Positions 18,802 to 21,726 of a DNA stretch of 21,726 bases are shown piece after piece. The stretch's first letter is position 1; each line of letters opens with the position of its first letter. Source of the DNA: a virus. The translations under genes were made by a program, and so were the position numbers. Under the pieces are notes generated by a model that was not told the DNA's origin, did not search any database, and saw only the letters and a list, made by a program, of their open reading frames with translations. The stretch spans positions 1 through 21,726 of IMG/VR virus record IMGVR_UViG_3300030328_004086. One strand, given 5' to 3'.

Positions 18802-20247
18802 ATGGCATTAAATCCATTTTTCTTAAAAGGTTCTCAAGGTGAACAAAGACTCGTTCAAGACTTAATTAATGAACAATTAAGTATGTATGGTATTGAGGTA
18901 ATTTATTTACCACGTAAAATTGTTAATAAAGATAATATTTTTAGAGAAGTTGAAGCTTCTAAATTTAATGACAATTTCTCTATAGAAGCATATGTAAACA
19001 CCTATGAAGGTTATACAGGTGCTGGTGACATTATGACTAAATTTGGGATGAGTCTTAAGGATGATTTAGTAGTAACAATATCAAGAGAAAGGTGGGAAGA
19101 TTTTATAGGATCTTTTTTAGGTGCTTTACCTGCAGATGAAATTGAAGTTGCAAGTAGACCCAGTGAAGGAGATTTAATATATTTTCCATTAGGTGAAAGA
19201 ATTTTTGAAGTAAAATTTGTTGAGCATGAAAAACCATTTTATCAACTTGGTAAAAATTATGTTTATGAATTGCAGTGTGAATTATTTGAACTTGAAGATG
19301 AAGTTGGTGGATGGGATAATATTAGTACTGGAACGGAGCAAATTGATGATGCTTTGATCGATTATGGTTACATGACTTCATTGAAGTTAGTTTCAGTTGG
19401 TTCAACAGCAACTGTTGCCATCACTACAAGTACTGGATATATTAGAAATATTACATTAAATAATGATGGATATGATTATACAATTCCACCTATTGTTTCT
19501 ATATCAACTTCTCCCACTGGATTATCAGGAGATAATGCAACTGCAGTTGCAATAACAACTTCTATTGGTAATTCATATTCTGTCAAAGAGATATTATTAA
19601 CTCATGCTGGTGTTGGATATACAGTAGCACCTACTGTTACTATTGTTAGTGCTGCAACAACGGCAGTATCTGGTATCACAACATATCATGGAGTTGGAGC
19701 TGCTGCAACAGCAACAATTGTTACTGATGATGCTGGTATTAGAGTTGTTAGTATTGCAAATAGTGGTAGTGGATATACTGTTGAACCTGAAATTTATTTT
19801 AAGGCACCTCCAAGTGGAATAGGAACTGCTGTGGCTAGAACTAAGATTAATTCTGATAATAATGTTACTGATATATACATTGTTAATGCTGGTATTGGAT
19901 ACACTGTAAGTGGAATTGGACCAGGAATAGCTACAATTGCAAGTCCTCCAGTAATAGCAGGTGTGGGAACTTATCAATTTAATGAAGTAGTTATTGGTTC
20001 TGTTTCGGGTGCTAAGGGTAGAGTTAAGAGTTATGATCAAGATGATAATATCCTTAAACTTGGAACTACTGATGGTACTTTTGTGGCAGGTGATATTATT
20101 ATTGGAGCTGGATCTTCTGCACAATATGGTGTGGACTATATAATTGAAGCAGAATTTAGTGATAAATATGATCAGAGTGATGAAATAGAGAAAGAAGCAG
20201 ATGCTATTCTTGACTTCACTGAATCAAATCCATTTGGTAACTTTTAA
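18802..20247 (+). CDS. gp14: Neck protein gp14 with a large repeat insertion
   Basis: This 481-residue protein compares with 256 in T4. The first 185 or so residues are the conserved gp14 domain: MALNPFFLKGSQGEQRLVQD, IEVIYLPRKIVNKDNIFREV, then GAGDIMTKFGMSL and a stretch ending YELQCELFELEDE. The end (ILDFTESNPFGNF) is also typical. Between them, about residues 195-450 hold four GxGY-type repeats (GYDYTIPP, GVGYTVAP, GSGYTVEP, GIGYTVSG) spaced 42-52 residues apart, then an SGAKGRVKSYDQDDNILKLG segment. The protein joins gp13 at the head-tail junction. The insertion should project from the neck as a beta-rich decoration, perhaps a collar; this is inferred. The AGGA 7 bases upstream supports the start. 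The stop overlaps the gp15 start (TAATG). Confidence 0.92.
   Translation: MALNPFFLKGSQGEQRLVQDLINEQLSMYGIEVIYLPRKIVNKDNIFREVEASKFNDNFSIEAYVNTYEGYTGAGDIMTKFGMSLKDDLVVTISRERWEDFIGSFLGALPADEIEVASRPSEGDLIYFPLGERIFEVKFVEHEKPFYQLGKNYVYELQCELFELEDEVGGWDNISTGTEQIDDALIDYGYMTSLKLVSVGSTATVAITTSTGYIRNITLNNDGYDYTIPPIVSISTSPTGLSGDNATAVAITTSIGNSYSVKEILLTHAGVGYTVAPTVTIVSAATTAVSGITTYHGVGAAATATIVTDDAGIRVVSIANSGSGYTVEPEIYFKAPPSGIGTAVARTKINSDNNVTDIYIVNAGIGYTVSGIGPGIATIASPPVIAGVGTYQFNEVVIGSVSGAKGRVKSYDQDDNILKLGTTDGTFVAGDIIIGAGSSAQYGVDYIIEAEFSDKYDQSDEIEKEADAILDFTESNPFGNF
19444..19922 (+). repeat. Four GxGYT protein repeats within gp14
   Basis: Units are centred on GYDYT (about 19469), GVGYT (19609), GSGYT (19765) and GIGYT (19891). 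Each has the form hydrophobic strand, N/H-x-G, GY(T), then P-x-(V/I) strand. The DNA is diverged between units. The same unit occurs in gp8 and both giants. Confidence 0.78.
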
Positions 20248-21044
20248 TGTTAGGCACTTATTACTATCACGAAATTATTAGAAAGACTATTATATCTTTT
20301 GGTACTATTTTTAATGCAATAGAAATTAAACATAAGGATGGAAGCGGAAGTGATTATAGTGAGATGAAAGTTCCATTATCATATGGTCCTGCTCAAAAAT
20401 TTCTTGCAAGATTAGAACAACAGGCAGATTTAAACAAACCAGTTCAAACAACATTACCAAGAATGTCGTTTGAAATGAATACTATTGCATATGATCCTAC
20501 TAGAAAAGCAGGTGTTACTCAAACATTTAAAGCTTCTGATGGTACTAATCTGAAAAAAGTTTACATGCCAGTTCCTTATAATATTGGATTTGAGTTAAGT
20601 ATCTTTACAAAATTAAATGATGATGCATTACAAATTGTTGAACAGATATTACCATATTTTCAACCTTCATTTACATTAACTGTAGATTTGATATCTTCTA
20701 TTGGAGAGAAAAGAGATATTCCTGTTATTTTGGATAATGTTTCTTTCCAAGATGATTATGAAGGAGATTTTGCAACTAGAAGAGCACTTATCTATACTTT
20801 AAATTTTACTGCAAAAACTTATCTATTCGGTCCTATTGCAGATACTACAGCTGGTCTTATCAAGAAAGTTCAAACTGATATATATGCAGATACAAATACC
20901 AAGACTGCTAAACGTGAAATGAGGTATACTGTAACACCTGATCCTGCTGATGCGGGTCCTGCTGATGACTTTGGATTTAGTGAAAATTGGATGGATTTGG
21001 GTGATTCTAAAGATTTTAGTCCAACTAGAAAAGAGGATATTTAA
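20247..21044 (+). CDS. gp15: Tail terminator / sheath stabiliser gp15
   Basis: This 265-residue protein is close to the 272 of T4 gp15. The start MLGTYYYHEIIRKTIISFGT, the strand MKVPLSYGPAQKFLARL, and especially ELSIFTKLNDDALQIVEQIL followed by PYFQP match the family, as does the later GLIKKVQTDIYADT. In T4, gp15 forms the hexameric ring that caps the tail tube and sheath and binds the gp13/gp14 neck. The C-terminal 45 residues (PDPADAGPADDFGFSENW) are acidic and likely disordered. The start codon overlaps the gp14 stop by one base; no Shine-Dalgarno sequence is visible, so translation is probably coupled to gp14. Confidence 0.94.
   Translation: MLGTYYYHEIIRKTIISFGTIFNAIEIKHKDGSGSDYSEMKVPLSYGPAQKFLARLEQQADLNKPVQTTLPRMSFEMNTIAYDPTRKAGVTQTFKASDGTNLKKVYMPVPYNIGFELSIFTKLNDDALQIVEQILPYFQPSFTLTVDLISSIGEKRDIPVILDNVSFQDDYEGDFATRRALIYTLNFTAKTYLFGPIADTTAGLIKKVQTDIYADTNTKTAKREMRYTVTPDPADAGPADDFGFSENWMDLGDSKDFSPTRKEDI
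21032..21037 (+). promoter_or_regulatory. Ribosome binding site for gp16
   Basis: AGAGGA in the last codons of gp15 lies 10 bases before the gp16 ATG at 21048. Confidence 0.6.
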
Positions 21045-21047
21045 ATT

Positions 21048-21470
21048 ATGTCTAGTTATGATCCTATTGATGAAGCACTTAACACCTCCAGTAGTATTGA
21101 AGTATCCAATACTCCTGAAAATGGGTGTGTAAGAAGAAAAGATGATATAAAAGATGTTAGTGGTGAAATTCAAAAAGATTATGAATACACTCGTGCTAAT
21201 CTATACTCATTAATTGAAAAGGGGCAAGAGTCCCTTAATGGTATAATGGAACTTGCTGGTGAAAGTGCAAGTCCAAGAGCATATGAAGTTGCAGGTCAGA
21301 TTATTAAATCAGTTGCTGATACTACTGATAAGTTGATGGAACTTCAGAAGAAGGTTAAAGAGATTGATGAAGATAATCATAAAACAACTAATAATGTTAC
21401 TAACAATGCAGTATTTGTTGGTTCTACATCAGAACTATCTAAAATGTTAAAACAAGGGTTTAAAGAATAA
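21048..21470 (+). CDS. gp16: Small terminase subunit gp16
   Basis: This is a 140-residue protein (T4 gp16: 164). The central helices match the family: DYEYTRANLYSLIEKGQESL, PRAYEVAGQIIKSVAD, and TDKLMELQKKVKEIDED, which form the oligomerising helical core. The conserved tail NNAVFVGSTSELSKML follows. Small terminase forms a ring that recognises viral DNA and stimulates the ATPase and nuclease of gp17 during headful packaging. The N-terminal 35 residues are polar and variable. AGAGGA lies 10 bases upstream. gp17 begins 2 bases after its stop, the usual T4 order. Confidence 0.93.
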   Translation: MSSYDPIDEALNTSSSIEVSNTPENGCVRRKDDIKDVSGEIQKDYEYTRANLYSLIEKGQESLNGIMELAGESASPRAYEVAGQIIKSVADTTDKLMELQKKVKEIDEDNHKTTNNVTNNAVFVGSTSELSKMLKQGFKE

Positions 21471-21472
21471 TC

Positions 21473-21726
21473 ATGCCTGTTGATAATGATGTGTATTTGG
21501 GTAACCCCAACCTTAAAAAGGCAAATACACAAATTGAATATACTGAAGATCAAATTATAGAGTTCCTTAAATGTAAGGAAGACCCCGTATATTTTGCTAA
21601 CAATTATATGAAGATTGTTTCTCTTGATGAGGGACTTGTTCAATTTAAGCCATATGATTTCCAAGAGAAATTAATTACAAATTTCCACGAGAATCGATTT
21701 AACATTTGTAAGATGCCACGACAGAC
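21473..21726 (+). CDS. gp17: Large terminase subunit gp17 (N-terminal 84 codons; 3' end outside window)
   Basis: An ATG at 21473 opens a frame that stays open to the window edge. It reads MPVDNDVYLGNPNLKKANTQ, ITEDQ-type helix IEYTEDQIIEFLKC, DPVYFANNYMKIVSLD, then FKPYDFQEKLITNFHENRF and ends NICKMPRQ. This is the start of the T4 gp17 ATPase domain: the YDFQ element is the adenine-binding Q motif, and KMPRQ leads into the Walker A loop, which must lie just past the window. T4 gp17 (610 residues) has Walker A near residue 161; here it would be near 80-90, so the N-terminus is about 75 residues shorter. gp17 is the packaging motor and headful nuclease. The ATG follows the gp16 stop by 2 bases, with only a weak purine-rich AAAGAA upstream. 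Confidence 0.93.
   Translation, partial: MPVDNDVYLGNPNLKKANTQIEYTEDQIIEFLKCKEDPVYFANNYMKIVSLDEGLVQFKPYDFQEKLITNFHENRFNICKMPRQ

Noticed and set aside
19597-20124. 175-codon reverse-strand open frame opposite gp14
   Set aside because: Its product is Ser/Asn/Cys/Thr-rich low-complexity sequence, as expected from the complement of AT-rich repeats coding GY, T, V and A. It has no ribosome site and opposes a conserved gene.
1-21726. Frameshift, intein, intron or mobile-gene insertion in the giant genes
   Set aside because: Both long frames are continuous, with consistent composition and module boundaries. No homing endonuclease, splicing motif or inverted terminal repeat was seen.
1-21726. CRISPR array, tRNA or host-derived metabolic gene
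   Set aside because: The whole window is taken up by structural and packaging genes; no spaced identical repeats or tRNA-like cloverleaf were found.

Overview
This window is part of the late structural region of a T4-like marine myovirus. Every gene lies on the + strand, genes abut or overlap, and base composition is AT-rich (three 60-base lines counted by hand gave 28-32% GC). The end of the window follows T4 synteny closely: gp13 and gp14 (neck), gp15 (tail terminator), gp16 (small terminase) and the first 84 codons of gp17 (large terminase). A gp8-type baseplate wedge protein lies further left. Low GC, G(I/V)G(T/S)(T/S)-rich giant structural proteins and a DUF4815-type protein suggest a phage of Prochlorococcus/Synechococcus or of Pelagibacter (SAR11). 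The sequence alone does not decide between these hosts.

Layout. (1) Positions 1-8045 hold the 3' part of a giant mosaic virion protein (at least 2680 residues) in the place T4 gives to gene 7. (2) Positions 8046-8091 are an intergenic gap with a perfect T4-type late promoter, TATAAATA. (3) Positions 8092-9684 encode gp8, enlarged by two inserted beta-rich segments. (4) Positions 9691-17001 encode a second giant (2436 residues) with a DUF4815-like N-terminal half, in the place of T4 genes 9-12. A 65-residue coiled-coil protein overlaps its end. (5) Positions 17196-17236 hold a second perfect TATAAATA late promoter. (6) Positions 17237-17955 encode two small proteins, one Ig-like or beta-sandwich and one fibre-like, in the place of T4 wac. 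(7) Positions 17955-21726 hold gp13, gp14, gp15, gp16 and the start of gp17, with junctions from a 1-base overlap to 4 bases apart.

How the genes work together. The first block (giant, gp8, DUF4815 giant, coiled-coil protein) should build the baseplate and host-contact apparatus. The second block closes the head-tail junction and packages DNA. The two promoters split the region along that line.

No tRNA, other RNA gene, CRISPR array, mobile element or metabolic gene was seen, and no stretch above 50 bases lacks a gene. The most notable signal is a small set of repeated protein modules shared among otherwise unrelated virion proteins: GxGY strands, SGAxGxV segments, HGL lead-ins, FTC/HxYPR repeats and an RG/GT segment. 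They enlarge the conserved gp8 and gp14 and make up much of the giants. I found no convincing new defence, regulatory or enzymatic system.
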